Shown here: positions 37,695 through 48,173 of the stretch, in pieces
How the letters are laid out: every line of letters begins with the position of its first letter
Position numbering within the stretch: the stretch's first letter is position 1
Assembly: GCF_016863555.1 (NCBI RefSeq)
Contig: NZ_BOPC01000002.1
Coordinates: forward strand, 56,873-120,872
Reading direction: 5' to 3'
DNA: 64,000 nt
Source: Micromonospora qiuiae
GTDB lineage: Bacteria; Actinomycetota; Actinomycetes; Mycobacteriales; Micromonosporaceae
Translations under genes and position numbers: made by a program
Notes under the pieces: model-generated
Database searches by the model: none
Seen by the model: the letters and a program-made list of their open reading frames with translations, nothing else
Told to the model about the DNA's origin: nothing

Positions 37695-38921
37695 TCAGCG
37701 GGTGAGGCCGACGAGGGTGGCCAGGCGGGCCACGCCCGGCGGTGCGGGCCGTCCTCGGGCAAGCTCGCCAAGGAGGGTACGAGTCGACGGCCGCGCCCGG
37801 ACCTCGGCCGGCGCGATCCCGTCCGCCGCGACCAGCATCCGCCCTGCCCCGGCCAGGTCACCGGCGAACAGGTACGCCCGCGCGGCGTCCACCAGGTAGG
37901 CACCCCGATACTCGGCCGGCAGCCGCCGCCACCCGTCCCGCCGGATCACCAACTCGTGCCGGGTGACCGCCTCGGCCAGTTCGCCCCGCTCGACCGCCAC
38001 CATCACCCGCGCCATCTCCACGGCGACCGGCCCGAAGCTCGTACGCTGTGGATCGTCTGCGACCTCGGCCCGGCTCGCCACGCCCTCGGCCCAGTCGAGC
38101 AGCGCCTCGGCCTGCCGAGATTCGCCGCAGCTGGCGGCGGCGAGGGCACCCTGGAGCAGCAGTGTCCCGCCCACTGCCCACTCCTGTGCCCGCCGACCCG
38201 ACGGCGTCGGCCTGTCCCCCGCCGGCACTCGGGACGGGCGCTTCGCCGCCATGGTCAGCCGCTGCGCGGCGACGACGGTGGCCGCCAACGCCAGCCGCTG
38301 CCGGCCGGCGAGCCGCAGTGCCTGGCCGAGCGAGATGGTCGCCGTACCCGCCAACACCGCGTCTCCGCCGGCCGCCACCAGCGCCCGGTCGGCGGTCAGC
38401 CACCCGAGATCGGCCTCACCCAGTTTCACCAGCACGGACGAGGCGATTCGGTACGCCTGCACCGTCGGCTCCGCCTGCACCGGCTCCCCCACCGGCCTGG
38501 TCTGCACGGCGTCGAGCAAGCTTGGCAGCGCCCGCACCACCTGCGTGTACTGCCCATGCTGGAAACTCAACCAGGCATGCCCCACCTGCCGGCGCAGCTC
38601 CGCCGTCGACACCGGGCGCATCTGCGCCCGGAACACCCCGTACCGGGCGAGCGCCGCCCGCACTCCGTCGAGCCCGTCGCGTACGTCACCACCGGCCAGC
38701 GGCGGATGCTCACCGAGCAGCACCGCCGGCTCGACACGCAACACCTCGGCGATATCCTGGATCACCGAGAACCGGTCGAGTCGCCGCGCACCCCGCTCCA
38801 CCTTGTCCACCCAGCTCTTCGACTTCCCCAGCCGGTCGGCCAGCCCTTGCTGCGTCAACCGCCGCCGTACCCGCCACTGCGCCACCCGCCGCCCGATCGG
38901 CAACTCACTCCGGCCGGTCAC
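37695..38921 (-). CDS. XRE-family regulator with TPR-like domain
   Basis: A 408-residue protein. The N-terminal XRE helix-turn-helix is RRVAQWRVRRRLTQQGLADRLGKSKSWVDKVERGARRLDRFSVIQDIAEVL; the remaining 330 residues are Ala/Leu-rich helices of the TPR-like type found in streptomycete regulators, which often bind peptides or scaffold partners. The GTG at 38921 overlaps the stop of a small upstream gene by 17 bases, so the two are coupled. A broken copy of its 3' end lies at 34183. No target is known. Confidence 0.87.
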   Translation of the reverse strand: MTGRSELPIGRRVAQWRVRRRLTQQGLADRLGKSKSWVDKVERGARRLDRFSVIQDIAEVLRVEPAVLLGEHPPLAGGDVRDGLDGVRAALARYGVFRAQMRPVSTAELRRQVGHAWLSFQHGQYTQVVRALPSLLDAVQTRPVGEPVQAEPTVQAYRIASSVLVKLGEADLGWLTADRALVAAGGDAVLAGTATISLGQALRLAGRQRLALAATVVAAQRLTMAAKRPSRVPAGDRPTPSGRRAQEWAVGGTLLLQGALAAASCGESRQAEALLDWAEGVASRAEVADDPQRTSFGPVAVEMARVMVAVERGELAEAVTRHELVIRRDGWRRLPAEYRGAYLVDAARAYLFAGDLAGAGRMLVAADGIAPAEVRARPSTRTLLGELARGRPAPPGVARLATLVGLTR

Positions 38922-39078
38922 GCCGCCACCGCCGATCCGGCACCGCCCGCGTGGTCTCCTCCACCGGTACGCGCTCCGCCTCAGCCTGCTCCAACAGCCG
39001 CCGCTTCGCCGCCTCCCGCTCAGCCGCCTGAATCCGCTCCCCCCGACTCATCTTCGACTCGTCATCGTGACCTGGCAT
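38905..39078 (-). CDS. Small charged protein coupled to the XRE gene
   Basis: A 57-residue protein, MPGHDDESKMSRGERIQAAEREAAKRRLLEQAEAERVPVEE..., strongly charged and probably one long helix. The ATG at 39078 has GGAGGTGGAG immediately upstream, a better signal than most genes here, and the 3' end overlaps the XRE start. It may be a partner of the XRE protein. I recognise no family. Confidence 0.65.
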   Translation of the reverse strand: MPGHDDESKMSRGERIQAAEREAAKRRLLEQAEAERVPVEETTRAVPDRRWRRDRPE

Positions 39079-39287
39079 CTCCACCTCCAGCGAGTTCGCT
39101 CTTGCCTTCTTGGAGCAGAGGCGTGGATGCCCGATCACGAGAGTGCGCCGGACATCCACGCCAGCGAGGACGGCCCGACAGCGCCAACCGAGGGGATCGA
39201 CCTCCTCGGCAACCTCCCATAGGTACCGTTGGGTAGTCAAGGGCTGACGTAGGTGGTCTACTCGTGTTGCCAACCGAGGGGAAGACC

Positions 39288-39503
39288 GTGCCACCGCGTT
39301 ACCGCTACGAACAGATCGCCGACGACCTTGCCGAACGCATCTCGTCCGGCGAGTTCCCGCCCGGCTCGAAGCTGCCCAGCCGGCGCGAGTTGATCGAGCA
39401 ATATGAGGTCACCGAGCCGGTCATCGACCGCGCCATGCAGGTGCTACGGATCAAGGGCATGACCGAAACGCTGCCCGGCGTCGGCGTCTTCGTCAGAGAG
39501 TAG
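39288..39503 (+). CDS. Stand-alone GntR-type winged helix protein
   Basis: Only 71 residues: YEQIADDLAERISSGEFPPGSKLPSRRELIEQYEVTEPVIDRAMQVLRIKGMTETLPGVGVFV is a complete GntR DNA-binding domain, and the gene stops where the effector domain would begin. Such short forms occur in actinobacterial mobile regions. The GTG at 39288 with GAGGGGAAG upstream is preferred to a TTG at 39264. It precedes the KAP NTPase gene by 134 bases and diverges from the XRE pair. Confidence 0.85.
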   Translation: MPPRYRYEQIADDLAERISSGEFPPGSKLPSRRELIEQYEVTEPVIDRAMQVLRIKGMTETLPGVGVFVRE

Positions 39504-39637
39504 CGCCAGCGCAGGCGGCGCGCCCGACAACACAAGGCCGTTGAATTCTGCCATCAGCTCTACAGCCACGCTCGATCAGAGCTAATCACCGCAATACGAC
39601 TCACAGAACAACAGTCCGAACGTGCCCGACCAAAGGG

Positions 39638-42070
39638 TTGACCGCACAGCCAAGAAGGATTGTCCGAACGCATGGGCGACAAGCAGGGGACGTTAAAGCA
39701 GCATACCGTACTGTGGAGCGCAGTCGGGCATCAGGTGTGGGACTTGTCGTCGTTGGCGTTACAGCCGCAATCGCTGGAGCCCTAATCTGGACAAAGCCAT
39801 GGGTGCATATCCCCTGGCCATCGCGGCCCGGCGTTTGGTGGCACTCCTTTTACCGCTATGTCACGACAGACCTACGTTGGCTTGCGCTCGCGTTGGGCGC
39901 GATCGCGATCGTAACCCTTATAGTAGGGGCACGACAGCTACGCCAATCCAAGACGGACACACGGGAAAGCTCCGCCCAGACCGCTGGTCGCTCTGCCGTC
40001 AACACGACCGGCGACAACCCCATTCGGCGACGCGAGGACGATGCCTTAAATCGCGATGCGTTAGTGATCAGTATCGCTCTGGAGCTACGCAGCCTGGACG
40101 CCTCCGACGGCCACGTAGTGGCCCTCTTAGGGGCATGGGGCTCAGGGAAGACCTCTTTACTCAACCTCCTTCGGCTCCGCCTACAGGAGGAACCTCCACT
40201 TACCGTAGTTGATTACAACCCCTGGATGTTCTCAAGCACAGAGCATCTCGTAGAGTCATTCTTTGGTGAAATTGCCGCCCAACTTCGGTTGAAGGAGGGC
40301 CGCCTTGGCACGGTTGCGTCGGAGATCGAGGCATATGGAGAGCTACTGACGCCGCTAGCATGGATACCTGGCGCGGGATCCATACTTGATCGGATACGTA
40401 ACGCCGCAAGCGGCATCCGAAAGTTTCAGGAGCGGCGCGAGAAGAACAGCATTCTTGCGCGTAGAGACAGATTAGCAAGAGAACTCACCAAGCTTCAGTC
40501 GCCAATTATCGTAATACTTGACGACATCGATCGCCTTTCGGCGGGCGAGGTCCGTGAGATATTCAAACTCGTCCGCCTCACCGCCAGCTTCCCCAACATT
40601 ATCTATCTCCTCGCTTTCGACCGAAAGATTGTCGAGGAATCCTTGAACAGCCAAAATAGCGGAGGACGCGTCTATCTGGAAAAGATTGTCCAGACTGTGA
40701 TTGACCTTCCCGAAGCCTCCGAAGAACTACTAGTCACACACTTGACGGAAATTCTCGATGAGACAGTAGGCGGCATATCGAATCCAGGGCCATTCGATGA
40801 GGGTCGATGGCCAGACGTACTTCTTGAGATTCTTCGGCCACTGATACGAAGCATGCGAGATGTTCGCCGTTACGCCGCCTCGATACGCATCACGCTTCAC
40901 TCACTCGAAGGACAAGTGCAGTTAGTGGATGTATTGGCACTTGAGGCCTTAAGGGTTTTCCTGCCCGATGTTTTCATACGTATCGCAAATACACGTCTGG
41001 CCCTGACTGAGACGCGGCACCTTGAATCGCACTCAGAAGACAGAGCCAACTACCAGGAATCCATTCAACGAATCCTCGCTACAGCTCAGGACAGCGAGAA
41101 TGTTGCGCGCGCTGCGATAAAACTCCTATTTCCCGCTGCACTTCATTACATCGGAGGCTCTTCCTACGGAAGCAGCTGGAAGCACAGCTGGTTGAAGAGT
41201 CGGCGAGTCGCACATGCCGACATACTGCGGCTCTACCTTGAGAGAATTTACTCGTCAGGGATGGCGGCCTTCAGGGATGCCGAGCAGGCTTTCGAGGTTC
41301 TTTCTGATCGAGCAGCCCTTGAACGGCTCTTTTCATCCATTGAAGCAGAGCGCATTGAGGATGTAATTGCTGCGCTTGAGATCTACGAGGAAGATTATCC
41401 GGGTGAGGCCGTTCCGATTGCCACCATTGTCCTACTGAATCTCATGCCCACCCTACCTGCCCGCCCTCGCGGGATGCTGGACATGGATGCAAGGATGGTA
41501 GTCGGGCGTGTCATCCTCCGACTATTGCGTCAAATACCATCACCCGACGACGTAGCGAGAATCGTGAAGGAAGTGCTCCCCGAGATAACCACCCTGTCCT
41601 CCCGCTTCCAATTGATATCAATTGTCGGCCACGTTGAGAATGCTGGGCACAAACTCGTGGCACCGGAAATTGCAAGCGAAATGGAGGGCGAGTTCGCGGC
41701 GGCGGCTCGCGGCGACCTACCCGCCGACATTAGCGACGAGTGGGATTTACTGACTACACTGTATTGGGCTTATCAGAAATGGGGAGCACAGCCGTCAACA
41801 GTGGATCTGAAGCTCGGTGGCCACGTGCATGCTCAGATACTTCGCACCGCTCAAACCGAGGCACGCAGCACAACTGGATCAAGCCACGCGATTTGGCGAG
41901 AGAAGAGACTCCCATGGAACACCCTAATAAAGCTATACGGAGACGAGGAAACACTTCGCCAGGCGATCGAATCGGCTAGATCATTTGCGATGGAAGACGG
42001 TCGGTTTGCCGAATCCATCAACTTGGCTGACAAATATGTTCAGGGCTGGCGTCCTGATTTCAAAAACTGA
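39638..42070 (+). CDS. KAP-family P-loop NTPase with N-terminal membrane anchor
   Basis: An 810-residue protein. Two hydrophobic segments (about residues 35-52 and 80-98) come first, then a KAP NTPase domain: Walker A GAWGSGKTS (165-173), the family's VVDYNPWMFSS, Walker B IIVILDDIDRL (290-300), and RSMRDVRRYAASI as a likely sensor/arginine-finger region. The C-terminal 400 residues are helical and unassigned. KAP NTPases include the phage exclusion protein PifA and several defence proteins. G+C is visibly low (one 60-base line counted at 53%), unlike its neighbours, a sign of transfer. The TTG at 39638 is uncertain; a GTG at 39713 would start near the first helix. It ends 21 bases from the treZ stop, converging. 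Confidence 0.85.
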   Translation: MTAQPRRIVRTHGRQAGDVKAAYRTVERSRASGVGLVVVGVTAAIAGALIWTKPWVHIPWPSRPGVWWHSFYRYVTTDLRWLALALGAIAIVTLIVGARQLRQSKTDTRESSAQTAGRSAVNTTGDNPIRRREDDALNRDALVISIALELRSLDASDGHVVALLGAWGSGKTSLLNLLRLRLQEEPPLTVVDYNPWMFSSTEHLVESFFGEIAAQLRLKEGRLGTVASEIEAYGELLTPLAWIPGAGSILDRIRNAASGIRKFQERREKNSILARRDRLARELTKLQSPIIVILDDIDRLSAGEVREIFKLVRLTASFPNIIYLLAFDRKIVEESLNSQNSGGRVYLEKIVQTVIDLPEASEELLVTHLTEILDETVGGISNPGPFDEGRWPDVLLEILRPLIRSMRDVRRYAASIRITLHSLEGQVQLVDVLALEALRVFLPDVFIRIANTRLALTETRHLESHSEDRANYQESIQRILATAQDSENVARAAIKLLFPAALHYIGGSSYGSSWKHSWLKSRRVAHADILRLYLERIYSSGMAAFRDAEQAFEVLSDRAALERLFSSIEAERIEDVIAALEIYEEDYPGEAVPIATIVLLNLMPTLPARPRGMLDMDARMVVGRVILRLLRQIPSPDDVARIVKEVLPEITTLSSRFQLISIVGHVENAGHKLVAPEIASEMEGEFAAAARGDLPADISDEWDLLTTLYWAYQKWGAQPSTVDLKLGGHVHAQILRTAQTEARSTTGSSHAIWREKRLPWNTLIKLYGDEETLRQAIESARSFAMEDGRFAESINLADKYVQGWRPDFKN

Positions 42071-42091
42071 TGTCGGAGATGCCATCAGTTG

Positions 42092-43816
42092 TCAGAGCGC
42101 CACAATCGCCGCTGTCTCGGCTGGTAGTTCGATGCGGTCGCGCTGCACCGTGACGCCCTCCCCCGTGGCGAGCAGCACCCGCCGGGCCACCCCCGGCAGC
42201 GTCACCCGCTGTGGCTTGTCGGCCAGGTTGGCGGCCACCAGACACCCGCCCCGCCGCATCACCAGGAACCGGTCACCGTGCCGTACCTCGACGGCGAACA
42301 GGTGCGGGTCCGACAGCTCCGGGCGGGACTTCCGCAGCGCGATCAGTCGCCGGTAGAAGTCGTACATCTGCCGGTGTTCGGGTTTGTCCAGCTCGGCCCA
42401 GTCCAAGCGAGAGCGGGCGAAGGTCTGCCGGTCCTGCGGGTCCGGCACCTCAGCCGAGGGCCAACCGTGCGTGGCGAACTCGCGCCGCCGGCCGGACACC
42501 ACGGCAGAGGCCAGCTCCGGCTCCGGGTGCGACGTGAAGTACTGCCACGGCGTCGAGGCCGCCCACTCCTCCCCCATGAACAGCATCGGGGTGAAGGGGG
42601 CCGTCATCAGCAATGCCGCCCCGACCCGCAGCAACGCAGGCGAGACGGTAGCGGAGAGACGATCACCAACCGCGCGGTTGCCGATCTGGTCGTGGTTCTG
42701 GAGGTAGGCCACGAAGCGGTGGCCGGGGGTGCGCGGGTCGACCGGGCGGCCGTGTTGGCGTTGGCGGAAGCTGGACCAGGTGCCGGTGTGGAAGAAGGCG
42801 CCGCGCAGCACCTCGGCCAGGCATTCCATGGTGCCGAAGTCGCCGTAGTAGCCCTGTTCTTCGCCGGTGAGCAGGGTGTGCAGGGCGTGGTGGGCGTCGT
42901 CGTTCCACTGGGCGTGCAGGCCGTAGCCGCCGGCCTCGCGCGGGGTGATCAGCCGGGGGTCGTTGAGGTCGGATTCGGCGATCAGCGACAGCGGGCGGCC
43001 CAGATGGGTGGAGAGCGATTCGACCTCGACGGCGATCTCCTCCAGCAGGTGCACCGCGCGGGTGTCGGGCATGGCGTGCACGGCGTCCAGGCGCAGGCCG
43101 TCGACGTGGTAGTCGCGCAGCCACATCAGGATGCTGTCGATGATGAAGCGGCGTACTCCGTCGGAGTGCGGGCCGTCCAGGTTGACGGCCCGGCCCCAGG
43201 GGGTGCTGCGGTCGCCGAGGTAGGGAGCGAACAGCGGTGCGTAGGCCCCGGAGGGGCCGAAATGGTTGTAGACGACGTCGAGGATCACCCCCAACCCCTT
43301 GGCGTGGGCGGCGTCGACCAGCCGTTTGAGGCCGTCGGGGCCGCCGTACGGCTCGTGTGGGGCGTACCAGCAGACGCCGTCGTACCCCCAGTTGTGTTCG
43401 CCGTTGAAGGCGTTGACCGGCAACAATTCGATCATGTCGACGCCGAGGTCGACCAGGTGGTCGAGTTTCCCGATGATCGCGTCGAAGGTGCCTTCCGGGG
43501 TGAACGTGCCGACGTGCAGCTCGTAGAGGATGCTGCCGGGCAGTTGCCGGCCGGTCCAGGAGTCGTCGGTCCAGGAGAACGCCGAATGGTCGTAGACCCG
43601 GCTGACGCCGTGCACGCCGAAGGGCTGCCACCGGGACCGGGGGTCGGGCAGCGGCCGGTCGTCGTCGTCGAGCAGGAACGCGTAGTCGGTGCCGGCGTCG
43701 GGCACCTCGATCTTCCACCAGCCGCCGCGGCCGGCGCGCATCTCGTGGTCGGCGCCGCCGGGCAGGCGCAGCCGCACCCGCTTCGCCTCCGGTGCCCAGA
43801 CCGTGAACTCGGACAT
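42092..43816 (-). CDS. treZ: Malto-oligosyltrehalose trehalohydrolase
   Basis: GH13 enzyme that releases trehalose from maltooligosyltrehalose. It has the N-terminal beta domain (MSEFTVWAPEAKRVRLRLPGG), then the catalytic barrel with LPVNAFNGEHNWGYDG, DVVYNHFGPSG, the nucleophile region DGLRLDAVHAM, acid/base LSLIAESDLNDP, and the third acid in YLQNHDQIGNR. At 574 residues it is full length. The ATG at 43816 has GGGAGG upstream. Its usual partner treY, which makes the substrate, is here reduced to a fragment just upstream, so this TreZ depends on a TreY elsewhere or has lost its role. Confidence 0.95.
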   Translation of the reverse strand: MSEFTVWAPEAKRVRLRLPGGADHEMRAGRGGWWKIEVPDAGTDYAFLLDDDDRPLPDPRSRWQPFGVHGVSRVYDHSAFSWTDDSWTGRQLPGSILYELHVGTFTPEGTFDAIIGKLDHLVDLGVDMIELLPVNAFNGEHNWGYDGVCWYAPHEPYGGPDGLKRLVDAAHAKGLGVILDVVYNHFGPSGAYAPLFAPYLGDRSTPWGRAVNLDGPHSDGVRRFIIDSILMWLRDYHVDGLRLDAVHAMPDTRAVHLLEEIAVEVESLSTHLGRPLSLIAESDLNDPRLITPREAGGYGLHAQWNDDAHHALHTLLTGEEQGYYGDFGTMECLAEVLRGAFFHTGTWSSFRQRQHGRPVDPRTPGHRFVAYLQNHDQIGNRAVGDRLSATVSPALLRVGAALLMTAPFTPMLFMGEEWAASTPWQYFTSHPEPELASAVVSGRRREFATHGWPSAEVPDPQDRQTFARSRLDWAELDKPEHRQMYDFYRRLIALRKSRPELSDPHLFAVEVRHGDRFLVMRRGGCLVAANLADKPQRVTLPGVARRVLLATGEGVTVQRDRIELPAETAAIVAL

Positions 43817-43832
43817 GACGCAACCTCCCGGG

Positions 43833-44024
43833 TCAGGTGGTGGGCACCAGCAACGCGACGGGATAGGTGGCCAGCAGATCAGTCAGGCGGACCTGGTTGT
43901 CACTGTAGACCCGCCCGGTGAACAGGCATGACATCTGATTAACGGGCTGTGACAGGGTGGTGTCGCGCCAGCCGCCGGCGGCGGCCAGGCGCAGCGGCAG
44001 CCGGGTGGCGACGGCGGTCCGCCC
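43833..44024 (-). pseudogene. treY: C-terminal remnant of maltooligosyltrehalose synthase
   Basis: Between glgX and treZ the leftward frame reads RTAVATRLPLRLAAAGGWRDTTLS, then LFTGRVYSDNQVRLTDLLATYPVALLVPTT and a TGA (43833-43835). This is the last strand region of TreY, with its GGWxDT and YPVALLV signatures. It joins the glgX stop directly, so about 700 N-terminal codons have been deleted; the normal actinobacterial order glgX-treY-treZ explains its position. Confidence 0.85.
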
Positions 44025-46160
<2,136 letters not shown>

Positions 46161-46384
46161 CTCGCTCCTTCGGCCACGTGTAGGTTGCCGTGCCGTCGGT
46201 CACTGTGACCGTCATCAAGGTGCAGAACCGGCCGTGATGGAGTTTCCTTGAACGCGGGCGCGTGTCTGCGTGCCTGTTGATCCTCGCACCATCGGGCGCG
46301 TACGCGCGTGTCCGAAACCCAACGCTGCCCATCCGCCGCCAACGATGTCGGCGCGCTCCCTGCTGCAACGGAACGGAGACTGTT
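46161..46384. other. Divergent promoter region glgX / GT4
   Basis: The 224 bases between the two starts must hold both promoters. I see no strong palindrome or recognisable operator. Confidence 0.4.
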
Positions 46385-47788
46385 GTGACGACCACGCGGG
46401 TCGGCGGGCGTGCCGCCACCGCCACGGACCGTACTCACCGACCCACTCTCCCCTCGCGACCCCAACTCCCGGCGCAGTCCGGGCCGGCCGGCCCGGCCCA
46501 GACCCGCCGCATCCTGATGCTGTCCTGGGAGTACCCGCCGGTGCTGGTGGGCGGGCTGGGCCGGCACGTGCACGCCCTGTCGGTGGCCCTCGCTGCCGCC
46601 GGGCACGAGGTCACCGTCGTCACCCGGCATGCCGAGGGCGCCCCGCTGGAGGAGTACGTCGACGGCGTACGCGTGGTGCGCGCCGCCGAGGATCCGGTCA
46701 CCTTCCCGCTGGCCACCGAGAGCCTGCTGGCCTGGACCATGGCGTTCAACCACACGCTGACCCGGGCCGCGCTGCGCGCCGCGGGCACCGGCGGGTACGA
46801 CGTCATCCACGCCCACGACTGGCTGGTCGCGCACACCGCGATGACCCTGCGCGAGCACCTGGACCTGCCGCTGGTCAGCACCATCCACGCCACCGAGGCG
46901 GGCCGGCACCAGGGCTGGCTGCCCGGCGAGATGAACCGCACCATCCACGGTGTCGAGCACTGGCTCGGCAGCGAGTCGACGCGGGTCATCGTCTGCTCCG
47001 GCTACATGCGTGACGAGGTGACCGGGCTGTTCGGCGTACCGGCCGGCCGGGTCGACGTGGTGCCCAACGGGGTCGAGTCGCAGCGCTGGCGGGTGCCGGC
47101 CAGTGCGATCACCCAGGCGCGGGCCCGGTTCGCCGCCGACGGTCCGCTGATCAGCTTCGCCGGCCGCCTGGTCTACGAGAAGGGCGTGCAGCACCTGCTC
47201 GCCGGCCTGCCCGGGTTGCGTGATCGGCACCCGGGGCTGCGCGCGGTGATCGTCGGTGACGGCCCGTACCGGGCCGAGTTGGAGGCCGACGTGCACCGGC
47301 TGGGCCTGACCGACACCGTCAGCCTGCCCGGCTTCCTCGGCGGCACCGACCTACCGGCGGTGATGGCTGCCTCGGACTGCTTCGCGGTGCCCAGCATCTA
47401 CGAGCCGTTCGGCATGGTCGCGCTGGAGGGGGCCGCCGCCGGTGCGCCGCTCGCGGTCGCCGAGACCGGCGGGCTCGCCGAGATCGTCGAGCCGGGCGTG
47501 ACCGGGATGACTTTCCGTCCACACGACCCGGACGCCCTGGCCGACGCGGTGCACGCCCTGCTGTCCGACACCGAGCGGGCCCGCACCCTGGCCCGCCGCG
47601 CCCGCACCATGGTCGACGAGCGGTACGGCTGGTCCGCGATCGCCAGCCGCACCGCCGCCACGTACGCCGCAGCGATCGCCCAGTCCCCCAGCTTCGTCGC
47701 GGACCGTGCCGCCCACCAGATGGCGTACGGCCGGAACCTGCCGACGGTCCCGGAGGGCAACCTGCTCGCCGCCGCCGGCCTGCGCTGA
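46385..47788 (+). CDS. GT4 glycosyltransferase, alpha-glucan synthase-like
   Basis: A 467-residue GT-B enzyme. After a Pro/Arg-rich start of about 35 residues it shows RILMLSWEYPPVLVGGLGRHVHALSVALAAAGHEV, the acceptor-side glycine loop of glycogen synthase-like GT4 enzymes, YDVIHAHDWLVAHTAM, and the donor-site SFAGRLVYEKGVQHLLAGL and YEPFGMVALEGAAAGAPLAVAETGG. It resembles mycobacterial Rv3032-type alpha-1,4-glucosyltransferases. Location opposite glgX supports a glycogen or related glucan role. The GTG at 46385 has GGAG about ten bases upstream; the longer frame is not credible. Confidence 0.85.
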   Translation: MTTTRVGGRAATATDRTHRPTLPSRPQLPAQSGPAGPAQTRRILMLSWEYPPVLVGGLGRHVHALSVALAAAGHEVTVVTRHAEGAPLEEYVDGVRVVRAAEDPVTFPLATESLLAWTMAFNHTLTRAALRAAGTGGYDVIHAHDWLVAHTAMTLREHLDLPLVSTIHATEAGRHQGWLPGEMNRTIHGVEHWLGSESTRVIVCSGYMRDEVTGLFGVPAGRVDVVPNGVESQRWRVPASAITQARARFAADGPLISFAGRLVYEKGVQHLLAGLPGLRDRHPGLRAVIVGDGPYRAELEADVHRLGLTDTVSLPGFLGGTDLPAVMAASDCFAVPSIYEPFGMVALEGAAAGAPLAVAETGGLAEIVEPGVTGMTFRPHDPDALADAVHALLSDTERARTLARRARTMVDERYGWSAIASRTAATYAAAIAQSPSFVADRAAHQMAYGRNLPTVPEGNLLAAAGLR

Positions 47789-47809
47789 CCAGCCCATATC
47801 GTTCGGTTT

Positions 47810-47839
47810 CCGGTCCGGGCACGACGTGACCCGGGCCGG
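47810..47839. terminator. Weak hairpin after the GT4 gene
   Basis: CCGGTCCGGG and CCCGGGCCGG pair with one mismatch around a ten-base loop, 21 bases after the stop at 47788. Confidence 0.45.
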
Positions 47840-47990
47840 TCCGAGCCGGTTGACGCCAGCCGACGGCGGCGGACGTCACCGGCCCGAATACCGCCCGATC
47901 GAGCCACCCTGGAAGCTGGCCGTACTCGGTATGTACCGTGGGGCGAGTAACAGGCAGGGTTCGTGGCTCGATCCATGGGGGAGTCAAGCG

Positions 47991-48173
47991 GTGCCCACCG
48001 AATCGGTGTCCAACATGGCCGGTCCAAGCCCACAGGCACCGGATCCAGACCGCTCCACCCGCGCCAGGCTGCTGGTGGGAATCAGCAGCGAAGGCGTCAG
48101 CCTCGCCAGTTGCTCCGCATGCTCCGACGGCGCCCGCGTCCGTTACGTTGGCCGGCTTACCACGCCCCGATGA
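47991..48173 (+). CDS. 60-residue Ser/Cys-containing peptide coupled to a histidine kinase
   Basis: A short frame starts at the GTG at 47991 with GGGGGAG eight bases upstream and ends TGA at 48173, overlapping the histidine kinase start as ATGA. The product is MPTESVSNMAGPSPQAPDPD..., then LLVGISSEGVSLASCSACSDG and a basic end RVRYVGRLTTPR. It has no signal peptide. The strong ribosome-binding site and coupling argue that it is translated; its role could be a signal or precursor peptide, a small partner of the kinase, or merely a leader that couples translation. I recognise no family. Confidence 0.5.
   Translation: MPTESVSNMAGPSPQAPDPDRSTRARLLVGISSEGVSLASCSACSDGARVRYVGRLTTPR

Noticed and set aside
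35924..42140. treZ tail copies as phage-type attL/attR sites
   Set aside because: The two segments differ at about eight positions, all compatible with silent codon changes, and no integrase gene lies between them; site-specific integration would leave near-identical repeats.
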